Below are positions 1-6,871 of a DNA stretch of 11,124 bases, piece after piece (position 1 is the first letter of the stretch; each line of letters begins with the position of its first letter). Location: assembly GCA_041476545.1 (NCBI GenBank), contig JBGOTP010000157.1:1-11124 (forward strand). The letters run 5' to 3'. The notes under the pieces were generated by a model that was given only the letters and a program-made list of their open reading frames with translations, was not told the origin of the DNA and ran no database searches. This DNA is from JBGOTP01 sp041476545. Its GTDB lineage: Bacteria; Acidobacteriota; Vicinamibacteria; Vicinamibacterales; CAVVIG01. A program made the position numbers and the translations under genes.

Positions 1-3000
1 CAAGAGCCTGCGCGGTGATCGGATGGAGGACGTCCTCTTCAACGGCAGCGACGCGCGCAAGCCGACGGCGTCCGCCGAGGTTCGCCTTCGGTTCAGCGGC
101 GTGCTGAAGCAGGTGACGGCGCCGGCGTTTGCGGAAGAGCCCGGTGTGGGCGGCCACAACGGTCACGTTGATGCGCACGCCAGCGATCAGGCGAATGGCC
201 ATGCGCACGGCAACGGGAACGGCAACGGTTATCTCGAAGAGATCATTCAGTCGGTCGCGCGAGACATGGAGGTCACGAGACGACTGTATCGGTCCGGCGA
301 GAGCGAGTACCTCATCGACGGGCAGGTGTGCCGCCTCCGGGACATCAACGACCTGCTGATGGATACCGGACTTGGCGCGAAGGCCTACGCCATCATCGAG
401 CAGGGGAAGATCGGACTGATTCTCAGCTCGAGGCCAACCGATCGCCGTCAGCTGATTGAAGAAGCGGCCGGGGTCACGAAGTATAAGGCCCGCCGCCGAT
501 CCGCGGAACTGAAACTCGAGGCGGCGCGGCAGAACCTCACGCGCGTCGACGACATCGTCTTCGAGGTGGAGAAGCAGCGCGGCACGCTCAAGCGGCAGGC
601 CGCCAGGGCACGTCGCTACCAGAAGCTGCGGGACGAACTGCGCCGCTGGGAGAAGGTGCTCTTCGCGAGGAAGTACCGGCAACTGGCGGAAGCCATTGAA
701 TCGACGCGAAGCCGGCTGACGGACACGCGAGAGCAGGAATCGGCGGCCGCCGCGCACGTGGCCGAGGTTGAGTCGCACCTCGAGCGCGTCCGGATCGAGT
801 TGGCCGAAGCGGAATCCACGGCCCTCGTCGCGCGTGAAGCGGCACACGCGCGTGAACTCGACATCAATCGGGCCCAGCAGCAGATCGCGTTCGACAAGGA
901 ACAGATCGACACGCTTGGCGCCCGCGCGCGCAGCGTGGCGATGGAACTCGAGACCCTGGAACGGCGGCGCGAGCCGGCCCGCACGTTGCTCTCGGCCCGC
1001 CGGCAGGCGGCGATCGAGGCCGACGCGGATCGGGATCGGGCCGCGGCTGCACTGTCCTCGGAGTCCGGGTCCTACGAGGCGGCGCGTCGCGAGATCGAGG
1101 GCCTCGAGGCCGACGTGGAAGCCGCCCGCAGCGAGGTCTTTTCGGCCATCAATGCGGCCACCGCGCTCTGTCATTCCTTGGAACACGCAGCAACCGCTCG
1201 CGATCGGGTCAGCGAAACGCTGGCCAAGCTTCACGTTGAGTCCGACGACGTCCGGATTGAGTCCGAGCGGGCGTCGGTCGATCGTTCGGGTGCGGCCGAC
1301 GGGTTGCGCCGCGCTCAGGAAGCGCTCGACGCGACCCGCATCGCGCGCGCGGCGCGGGAATCCGAGCTGGCGAGCGCGCGGATCGAACACGAGTGGCGCG
1401 CCAGGGCGGTCCGCGCCTGCGAGCATGAGGTCACGGGGCTCGAAGCGCGCCTGAAATCGCTCGAGGAACTCGAGGCCGGTCGGGCGAATTACGGCGACGC
1501 GGCCCGCACGGTTCTCGCGCAGGCCAACGGCAAGGTGGGCCAGCAGGGCGCCGTCGCCGACTATCTTGAAGTAGACCCCGGGTACGAACGGGCGGTCGAG
1601 GCCTGCCTGGGAGACCTCCTTCAGCACGTCATCGTCGAGCAGCCCGAACAGGCGGCGGCGGGGTTCCAGGTCGTTCGCGAGAAGAGTGCCGGACGCTGCG
1701 GCTTCCTGGTGACATCGTTGGCGCCCTCACGTTCAGACGAGCGTCAGTCTGACCGGGACCCCGAGGGATCTGTAGGGTCCGGCTTTAGCCGGACGCTCGA
1801 CGGGCTCGTGCCGCTGTCGTCCATCGTTCGCGTCAACGGTCCCCACGCCGATGTGATCGGGGCCGCGCTCGGCGACGCGTGGATTGCCGATTCGTACGAC
1901 GTCGCCGCTGATGCGAGCCGGACGTCGTCTCGTCCCGTGGCCACCACCATGGGCGACGTCTTCCGTGGCCCCCATCTCGTGACCGGCGGCAGCCGGGACC
2001 AGGCCCGCGGCATTCTCGAGACCAAACGTGAGATCAAGGATCTTCGCGGCAGAATCGAGACCGAGCGGGGTGTGTTGTTGCGGCTGACGGAGGAAGCCGC
2101 GGAGTTCGAGATCGCCATCGCGCGGGCATCCGCCGGCATTGCCGCGTTGAGCGCCGAGCATCATCGACAGGAGAAGGCGATTGTCGGGTACGAGGCGCAC
2201 CTGCAGCGCGCCGTTGAGGAAGCCGCGCGCCTGGCTCAGAGGAGCGAGCAGCTCGCTCGCGAACGCCGCCAGGCCGACGATGAGCGCGACGCCCTCGATC
2301 GCCGGCAGGAAGAGGCGCGAGCCTCCATTGCGCGTCTGGACAGCGAACAGCGCGCGGCCGACGCGCGTCTCACCACCGCGCAGCGGCTTCTGTTCGAGGC
2401 GCGCGAAGGGGCGGAGGATCTGAGCCGGCGCGCGGCGGATGCGGGCGCCGCTCATGCCGCGCTCGTCGAACGCGCGTCGGCCCTGACGCTCGAAGTGCAG
2501 CGGCTCGAGGAAGCCTCAGCCGATCTCGAAACACGAGCCGTGGCGCTTGCCACGGACCTTCAGGAATCGGGGCAGCGGGTCGAGGCGCTTCGGATCGGTA
2601 TCACGGAAGGCGAGGTACGGCTGGATGCCGGCGTTCGCGCGCTCGAGGCGTTGCGCCGGGATGTCCAGGCCGGCGACAGCGCCGCATCCCGGTTGAGGTC
2701 GACGGTCGACGAGCATGAAGCGTCCCTCAAAATGGCTCGCGCGGCACTGGAGACGATTCGCACGGCCGTGGCGGAACTCGACATCGCCCGGGCGACCGCC
2801 GAAACCGAACTGACGCACCTGGCTCATGCCTGCGTCGACGCGGTGCAGTCCACGCTCGACGAGGTGCTGACCGACGTCGCGGAACTGGAGCGCGACGGAC
2901 GCGCCGTTCCGGATGCGCGGGTCATTTGCGCGGACGAACCGGAGGACAGCAGCGACGAGGATGGTCGCGAGGGGTCGGATGCGGGGGAAGTCCGGCTGAA

Positions 3001-3682
3001 GCCGGACGCCACTGATGTCTCGGACGCCACGGACGCCACGCTCAGCGCGGAGGAGGCGATTGCGACCCTGCGCGGCAAGATCGATCGCCTGGGGCCGGTG
3101 AACATGATGGCCATCGATCAGTTCGACGAACTCGAGACGCGCCATACGTTCCTCACGACACAGCGGAAGGATCTGCTGGACGCGATCACGCAGACGAGCG
3201 AAGCCATCAGGCGCATCGACCAGACCACGCGGCAGCGGTTCACGGAGGCCTTTGCGGCCATCAACCGGAATTTCCAGGAGACCTTCAGCACGCTGTTCGG
3301 CGGCGGGCGCGCGGGTCTGACCCTGCTCGACGAGAACGATCCCCTCGAAAGCGGTATCGAGATCATCGCCCAGCCGCCGGGTAAACGTCTCCAGAGCGTG
3401 CAGCTCCTGTCGGGCGGCGAGAAGGCGCTCACGGCCATCGCGCTCATGTTCGGGCTCTTCAAGTACAAGCCGAGTCCATTCTGCCTCCTCGATGAAATTG
3501 ACGCGCCGCTCGACGACGCCAATATCGGCCGTTTCGTGGAGATGTTGCGCGGGATGCTGCAGCACACGCAGTTCATCCTCATCACGCACAACCGCAAGAC
3601 GATGGAAATCGCGAATCGTCTCTACGGCGTAACCATGGAAGAACCGGGTGTGTCGAAGCTCATCTCGGTGCAATTGAACTAG
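1..3682 (+). CDS. smc: Chromosome segregation ATPase SMC, 5' end cut by window edge
   Basis: SMC forms the ring-shaped bacterial condensin with ScpA and ScpB and organises and segregates the chromosome in the nucleoid. The frame is already open at base 2 and reads KSLRG before the ATG at 23, matching the segment that follows Walker A in SMC, so about 55-60 N-terminal residues including Walker A lie outside the window. Numbering from the ATG at 23: conserved N-terminal head about 81-170 (RRLYRSGESEYL, then LIEEAAGVTKYK), first coiled coil to about 480, hinge about 485-670, second coiled coil to about 960, C-terminal head from LGPVN to the end. The ABC signature LSGGEK is at 1129-1134 and the Walker B aspartate and glutamate at 1157-1158. 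Three insertions make it longer than usual: a His/Gly/Asn-rich stretch at about 36-72, a hinge loop at about 570-593, and an acidic linker at about 965-1005. The last two carry palindromic repeats. No stop or frameshift is seen. Confidence 0.97.
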   Translation, partial: KSLRGDRMEDVLFNGSDARKPTASAEVRLRFSGVLKQVTAPAFAEEPGVGGHNGHVDAHASDQANGHAHGNGNGNGYLEEIIQSVARDMEVTRRLYRSGESEYLIDGQVCRLRDINDLLMDTGLGAKAYAIIEQGKIGLILSSRPTDRRQLIEEAAGVTKYKARRRSAELKLEAARQNLTRVDDIVFEVEKQRGTLKRQAARARRYQKLRDELRRWEKVLFARKYRQLAEAIESTRSRLTDTREQESAAAAHVAEVESHLERVRIELAEAESTALVAREAAHARELDINRAQQQIAFDKEQIDTLGARARSVAMELETLERRREPARTLLSARRQAAIEADADRDRAAAALSSESGSYEAARREIEGLEADVEAARSEVFSAINAATALCHSLEHAATARDRVSETLAKLHVESDDVRIESERASVDRSGAADGLRRAQEALDATRIARAARESELASARIEHEWRARAVRACEHEVTGLEARLKSLEELEAGRANYGDAARTVLAQANGKVGQQGAVADYLEVDPGYERAVEACLGDLLQHVIVEQPEQAAAGFQVVREKSAGRCGFLVTSLAPSRSDERQSDRDPEGSVGSGFSRTLDGLVPLSSIVRVNGPHADVIGAALGDAWIADSYDVAADASRTSSRPVATTMGDVFRGPHLVTGGSRDQARGILETKREIKDLRGRIETERGVLLRLTEEAAEFEIAIARASAGIAALSAEHHRQEKAIVGYEAHLQRAVEEAARLAQRSEQLARERRQADDERDALDRRQEEARASIARLDSEQRAADARLTTAQRLLFEAREGAEDLSRRAADAGAAHAALVERASALTLEVQRLEEASADLETRAVALATDLQESGQRVEALRIGITEGEVRLDAGVRALEALRRDVQAGDSAASRLRSTVDEHEASLKMARAALETIRTAVAELDIARATAETELTHLAHACVDAVQSTLDEVLTDVAELERDGRAVPDARVICADEPEDSSDEDGREGSDAGEVRLKPDATDVSDATDATLSAEEAIATLRGKIDRLGPVNMMAIDQFDELETRHTFLTTQRKDLLDAITQTSEAIRRIDQTTRQRFTEAFAAINRNFQETFSTLFGGGRAGLTLLDENDPLESGIEIIAQPPGKRLQSVQLLSGGEKALTAIALMFGLFKYKPSPFCLLDEIDAPLDDANIGRFVEMLRGMLQHTQFILITHNRKTMEIANRLYGVTMEEPGVSKLISVQLN
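1777..1794. repeat. Palindromic element copy 1, in frame inside the SMC hinge
   Basis: GTCCGGCTTTAGCCGGAC is a perfect inverted repeat with 8-bp arms around a TT loop. It is read in the smc frame as part of GSGFSRT (residues 585-591). It sits in a loop between the conserved-looking segments GRCGFLVTSL and LVPLSSIV, where other SMC hinges have little or no sequence. Upstream of it lies a polar stretch rich in Asp, Arg and Ser that is probably part of the same insertion. Confidence 0.75.
2990..3007. repeat. Palindromic element copy 2, in frame inside the SMC linker
   Basis: GTCCGGCTGAAGCCGGAC has the same 8-bp arms as the copy at 1777 with a GA loop, but lies in the opposite orientation relative to translation. 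It encodes VRLKPD (residues 990-995) in an acidic, low-complexity linker just before the conserved LGPVN start of the C-terminal head. Similarity to the reverse complement of copy 1 extends some 15-20 bases beyond the palindrome: the reading frames give VRLKPDATD here and VRLKPDPTD there. Confidence 0.75.
3004..3039 (+). repeat. Three copies of a 9-bp unit GGACGCCAC next to palindrome copy 2
   Basis: GGACGCCAC occurs at 3004-3012, 3022-3030 and 3031-3039; the last two are in direct tandem. The first overlaps the right end of the palindrome at 2990-3007. All copies are in one reading frame and give the DAT repeats of the linker (DATDVSDATDAT). This fits local slippage or duplication that began at the inserted element. 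Confidence 0.6.
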
Positions 3683-3690
3683 AGGCGCTC

Positions 3691-3732
3691 TCAGCCGTCA
3701 GCTATCAGCTGTCGGTTGTCAGTTGTCGTGCA
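3691..3732 (+). repeat. Degenerate heptanucleotide tandem repeat after smc
   Basis: Starting 9 bases after the smc stop, the sequence divides into 7-base units: TCAGCCG, TCAGCTA, TCAGCTG, TCGGTTG, TCAGTTG and a decayed TCGTGCA. Each unit begins with TC and most follow TCAGYTR. It resembles the short tandemly repeated heptamers known from intergenic DNA of cyanobacteria and other large-genome bacteria. No coding role is visible. Confidence 0.65.
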
Positions 3733-3806
3733 GGCCTTCCGCCTTCGCTGAAGCTTTGGCGGACCGCCGTAGCCTTGGCGGAGGCTGGTCAGGCCTGCTC
3801 GACACG
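3731..3806. repeat. Direct and inverted repeat mosaic in the spacer
   Basis: A 12-base unit AGCYTTGGCGGA occurs at 3752-3763 and 3771-3782. Between the copies, GGCGG and CCGCC flank a single A (3758-3768), and TCCGCC near 3739 pairs with the later GGCGGA copies. CAGGCCT also occurs at both ends of the block (from 3731 and from 3790). The block can fold into alternative hairpins and may end the smc transcript, although no T-run follows. Confidence 0.45.
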
Positions 3807-3824
3807 GCAGGGCTAAAGCCCTGC
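3807..3824. repeat. Palindromic element copy 3, intergenic variant
   Basis: GCAGGGCTAAAGCCCTGC has 8-bp perfect arms around an AA loop. Its reverse complement shares the core GGCTTTAGCC and a preceding GTAG with the copy at 1777. Arm positions 2, 3 and 4 differ, and each change is matched on the other arm, so pairing is kept. The spacer 3683-3878 as a whole holds only repeats (heptamers, the mosaic block and this palindrome) plus the leader of the next gene. Confidence 0.7.
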
Positions 3825-3878
3825 ACTACGGCCGCTTCTGCAACGTGACCGCGGAACGGATCGGCCACACAGTCCGAA

Positions 3879-4790
3879 ATGCAATCTGTCATGCTGTCTG
3901 CAATCCGCTCTCTGAAGGCCGCAATCCCCGGCGCTTTGCTGGTGCTCCTGGCCCTACCCGCTTGTCATCAAGTCTCGCGCGAGCAGATGGGGGCTCGAGC
4001 GGCCGACGAGTGGACCCACACCTATCCGCTGACCCGTGGCGGCGAGATCGCCATTACAAATCGTGCCGGCGCACCGTTTCCTCCGGCCTCGGGCGTGCTG
4101 CTTCCAGGGGAGGGAAGGAGTGCAGCGAATGGCGCCATCGACGTGGAGGGCGTTGAGGGTTCGACGGTCGAAATTCGCGCCGAGCGCGTCGCTCGCGCGA
4201 CAACCGAGAAGACCGCCGGAAATCTGTTGTCGCGCATTGCCATCGTCGAGGACGTCACGCCAGACCGCGTCTCCATCCGCACCGACGGGATCCCGGGCAT
4301 CCTGGTGGGGGTCGGCTACGACGTCACCTATCACGTGAAAGCGCCGTCCTGGGCCACGGTGCGGCTGCAGACGGGCGCTGGGAACATCACGGTCACAGGC
4401 ATCAGTGGACGTCTCGTGGCCAGCACAACCAGCGGGACCATCACGGCACGGAACATCGGCGGCGGCGTGGAAACGCGCGCGAACAACGGCAATACCGATA
4501 TTGAGTTGACCTCTCTCGGCACCGATCCCATCATCATCAGAACGACCAATGGATCGGTCGGACTGACGCTTCCATCGACGGCCGGCGCGAATCTCCTGGC
4601 GTCGTGTGTGAACGGGAATATTTCGCTCACCGGCCTGAAGTTCGAGCCGACGGGCGAGCCGGGTCCCGAGCGGGGCAGAACGCGCCGCGTCAGGGGACGA
4701 TTCAACGCCGGGGGCACGTCCATCGAACTCCAGACGGTCAACGGCAACATCTCGATTGGCGCGCCGGCCCAGGCGGGAACGCAGGACTGA
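3879..4790 (+). CDS. Exported DUF4097-type beta-repeat lipoprotein
   Basis: The 303-residue product begins with a lipoprotein signal: a positively charged start, a hydrophobic core around residues 16-26, and a lipobox ending LPAC with the acceptor cysteine at 29. A second in-frame ATG at 3891 (Met5) would shorten the signal; neither start has a strong ribosome binding site. From about residue 105 the protein is built of short beta-strand repeats with Gly-Asn-Ile or Ser-Gly-Thr-Ile turns (GNITVTG, SGTITA, NGNTDI, NGSVGL, NGNISLTG, NGNISIG). This is the pattern of the DUF4097 family, a presumed right-handed beta-solenoid at the cell surface whose function is not established. Here it is likely a membrane-anchored envelope protein facing the periplasm. 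The gene ends 6 bases before the protease gene at 4797, so the two are probably co-transcribed. Family assignment is fairly sure; the role is unknown. Confidence 0.85.
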   Translation: MQSVMLSAIRSLKAAIPGALLVLLALPACHQVSREQMGARAADEWTHTYPLTRGGEIAITNRAGAPFPPASGVLLPGEGRSAANGAIDVEGVEGSTVEIRAERVARATTEKTAGNLLSRIAIVEDVTPDRVSIRTDGIPGILVGVGYDVTYHVKAPSWATVRLQTGAGNITVTGISGRLVASTTSGTITARNIGGGVETRANNGNTDIELTSLGTDPIIIRTTNGSVGLTLPSTAGANLLASCVNGNISLTGLKFEPTGEPGPERGRTRRVRGRFNAGGTSIELQTVNGNISIGAPAQAGTQD

Positions 4791-4796
4791 TCGTCT

Positions 4797-5921
4797 GTGA
4801 ACGAAGAGAAGGCGACCCGGTATCACCGGTTGAAGCGCCGCGCGAGCATCGCTTCGCTCATGTGGACCGCGAGCCTTCTCGCGGGTCTCGCCGGAAGCGG
4901 TCTGAGCATCCAACTGCGGACGGTCTCTCAATCGCTCGCGGGACGAATCACGGCCAACGGTCCTTCCTCGCCCCTGGTTGTCGCCATTTTCGTGGTCATC
5001 CTGGTGCTGCTGAACGAACTCGGCGGCTTGCCGATCGCGTTCTACAGCGGCTTCCTGGTCGAGGTCCGCTACGGGCTGTCGAACGAGCGGCTGGCTGGCT
5101 GGGCGCGGGACCAGATGAAAGCGCTCGTGCTCGTGCTCATGCTCGGCACCGGTGCCGCCAGCATTGTCTACATCTTCATTCGACGGATGCCCGAGGCCTG
5201 GTGGCTGCCGACGGGCGCGGTCTTCGGATTGCTCATCGTGGGCCTGGCCAACCTCGCGCCGGTTCTTCTGCTGCCTCTTTTCTACCGGGTGAAGCCGATC
5301 GATCGCGAATCGCTCAGGAGACGCCTGCTGGCGCTCGCGGAACGCGCGGGGGCGCGGGTCCTCGGTGCGTACGAGCTGGGGCTTGGCGAGAAGACCAAGA
5401 AAGCCAACGCGGCGCTTGCGGGCCTGGGTTCGACCCGCCGCATCCTCGTGTCGGACACCATGTTGTCCGAGTACTCAGACGAGGAAATCGAAGTCGTCCT
5501 CGCGCACGAACTCGCGCATCACGTGCACGGCGATATCTGGAAAGGGATTCTGTTCGAAGCGGCGCTTATTCTCGCGGGCGTTCATGTGGCCGCCCGCGTC
5601 CTCGGCATCGCCGCGCGGCCGCTAGGGTTCACGGGACCGTCCGACGTGGCCGGACTGCCGGTGTTGCTGCTGGCCGCCGGGGCGGTCTCGCTGCTGACGC
5701 TCCCTGTCGCCCATGCGCTGTCGCGCGCCAACGAGCGTAGCGCGGACCGCTTCGCGCTCGAACTCACCAGAAATCCCGGTGCGTTCGTGTCCGCGATGCG
5801 CCGGCTGGGTGCTCAGAATCTGGCGGAGGAGCATGCCTCGAAGATGATCCAGTGGCTGTTCTACAGCCACCCGCCGATCCGCGAGCGGATTGCTACAGCT
5901 GAGGCGTTCAAGGTCAGCTAA
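4797..5921 (+). CDS. M48-family membrane metallopeptidase, CaaX protease (Ste24-like) type
   Basis: This 374-residue protein is an integral-membrane zinc endopeptidase of the M48 family, nearest in layout to Ste24/HtpX. Hydrophobic segments are visible at about 20-38, 60-80, 108-128, 138-163, 250-272 and 284-306. The segment ELGGLPIAFYSGFLVEVRYG at 74-93 is typical of the M48 N-terminal domain, followed by PLFYRVKP at 160-167. The zinc site is HELAH at 237-241 (ligands His237 and His241, catalytic Glu238); the third ligand is Glu313 in NERSADRFAL, with Asp317. The C-terminal HPPIRERIA is also typical. The start is GTG at 4797, with GCAGGA about 10 bases upstream lying inside the preceding gene, which supports translational coupling. 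All catalytic residues are present. Bacterial substrates of such proteases are generally unknown, and prenylated CaaX proteins are not expected in bacteria, so membrane protein or lipoprotein quality control is the likelier role (inference). Confidence 0.93.
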   Translation: MNEEKATRYHRLKRRASIASLMWTASLLAGLAGSGLSIQLRTVSQSLAGRITANGPSSPLVVAIFVVILVLLNELGGLPIAFYSGFLVEVRYGLSNERLAGWARDQMKALVLVLMLGTGAASIVYIFIRRMPEAWWLPTGAVFGLLIVGLANLAPVLLLPLFYRVKPIDRESLRRRLLALAERAGARVLGAYELGLGEKTKKANAALAGLGSTRRILVSDTMLSEYSDEEIEVVLAHELAHHVHGDIWKGILFEAALILAGVHVAARVLGIAARPLGFTGPSDVAGLPVLLLAAGAVSLLTLPVAHALSRANERSADRFALELTRNPGAFVSAMRRLGAQNLAEEHASKMIQWLFYSHPPIRERIATAEAFKVS

Positions 5922-5930
5922 GACTCACGC

Positions 5931-5952
5931 GCTGGCGGCGCTCAACGCCAGC
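5931..5952 (+). terminator. Candidate terminator hairpin after the M48 gene
   Basis: GCTGGCG (5931-5937) and CGCCAGC (5946-5952) form a perfect 7-bp GC-rich stem with an 8-base loop, starting 9 bases after the M48 stop. There is no downstream T-run, so intrinsic termination is uncertain. The rest of the spacer 5922-6138 shows only a smaller 5-bp stem (GGCCG/CGGCC) near 6000 and no recognised gene. Confidence 0.35.
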
Positions 5953-6138
5953 CTGCGGTCGAGATGACGTTCATGCAGGTCGTACACGGGCGGCGGCCGA
6001 GGCCGGCCTGGTCGCGGACGTCTCACGGTTTCATGAGTACCGCGAAGCCAGGAACATCACCAGCCGGTGGTACGCCTCGTCGGACGGACTGTGCTGAATG
6101 AGACAAACGAATTGCCGCGAAGACTCTACGCTGGTCCC

Positions 6139-6828
6139 ATGATGAAACGAACAACGATCACCATCGGCTTCTTGGCAGCCCTGGCTCTGGCCGCGCTCGT
6201 GGCCGCCGGGCAATTGGGTACCCGAGGGACGGCGCCGGTCCAGGTGACGGTCCACGCGGTGACAGGCGCATCGGCGCCAGGCACACTCCGGCAGGACATG
6301 CGAAAGCTGTGGTCGGATCACGTGATCTGGACGCGCGACTATGTCGTCGCCGCCGTTGGGGATCAGCCGGATCAGCAAGCGGCCGCCAACCGATTGATGA
6401 AAAATCAGGAAGACTTGGGCGCGGCCGTGGCCGTCTACTACGGGAAACCCGCCGGCGACGAGTTGACCGATCTCCTGAAGCAGCACATCTCCATCGCGGT
6501 GGACGTTATCAAGAGCGCGAAGGCCGGTGACAAGTCGGCCCAGCAGCTGGCCGACACCAGGTGGCATCGCAACGGCGAAGAGATCGCGGACTTCCTGAGC
6601 AAGGCCAACGCCAACTGGCCGCGGGCCGCACTGGTCGACATGATGAACAAGCACCTCTCGACGACGACCAGCGAAGTCGTGGCCAGATTGAACAAGAACT
6701 GGGACGATGATGTGCGGGCCTTCGACGCGGTGTACCAGCACATCGTGATGATGTCTGACGTGTTGTCAGATGGAATCATCAAACAATTCCCGCAAAGATT
6801 CTCACCCAAACTGACGACCACCCACTGA
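6139..6828 (+). CDS. Exported all-helical protein of unknown function
   Basis: I chose the ATG at 6139 (229 residues); the ATG at 6142 is equally possible. The frame is open further upstream to 6067, but only from 6139 does the protein begin with a signal sequence: MMKR, then a hydrophobic core to about residue 23, with cleavage likely near 24. No strong Shine-Dalgarno is seen. The mature part looks wholly alpha-helical with turns at Pro or Gly-Asp. Histidines lie in separate predicted helices: His61 (SDHVIWTRD), His116 (LLKQHIS), His172 (MNKHLST) and His201 (VYQHIVMM); His143 lies between them. A helical bundle that binds a metal or cofactor is possible, but this is inference. I recognise the overall pattern from unannotated exported proteins of soil bacteria but know no function. 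The flavin-Rieske gene follows after 43 bases on the same strand, so the two may be co-expressed and could share an electron-transfer or redox role. Confidence 0.8.
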   Translation: MMKRTTITIGFLAALALAALVAAGQLGTRGTAPVQVTVHAVTGASAPGTLRQDMRKLWSDHVIWTRDYVVAAVGDQPDQQAAANRLMKNQEDLGAAVAVYYGKPAGDELTDLLKQHISIAVDVIKSAKAGDKSAQQLADTRWHRNGEEIADFLSKANANWPRAALVDMMNKHLSTTTSEVVARLNKNWDDDVRAFDAVYQHIVMMSDVLSDGIIKQFPQRFSPKLTTTH

Positions 6829-6862
6829 ACCGGCTGATCCGAAACCAGGGATCCACCAACCC

Positions 6863-6867
6863 GGAGG
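6863..6867 (+). promoter_or_regulatory. Shine-Dalgarno site for the flavin-Rieske gene
   Basis: GGAGG ends 4 bases before the GTG at 6872. It is the strongest ribosome binding site among the plus-strand genes, and it fixes the non-ATG start, since no closer in-frame start keeps the N-terminal residues before the FAD motif. Confidence 0.7.
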
Positions 6868-6871
6868 TATC

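Noticed and set aside
2516..3673. Long minus-strand open frame (385 codons) opposite the end of smc
   Set aside because: It is the antisense shadow of the conserved SMC C-terminal head; GC-rich codon use keeps the opposite strand open and no family motif is seen.
3845..4156. Plus-strand frame of 103 codons overlapping the lipoprotein start
   Set aside because: It overlaps the lipoprotein in another frame, has no motif or signal, and the lipobox frame explains the region.
3954..4931. Minus-strand open frame of 325 codons opposite the lipoprotein gene
   Set aside because: It runs antisense to a protein with clear signal peptide and beta repeats, spans two genes, and has Arg-rich shadow composition.
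6031..6741. Minus-strand frame of 236 codons whose end looks protein-like (QHSPSDEAYHRLVMFLASRYS without its first residue)
   Set aside because: Most of it is antisense to the exported helical protein. The last ~25 codons in the spacer might be a gene remnant, but no start or homologous motif supports it.
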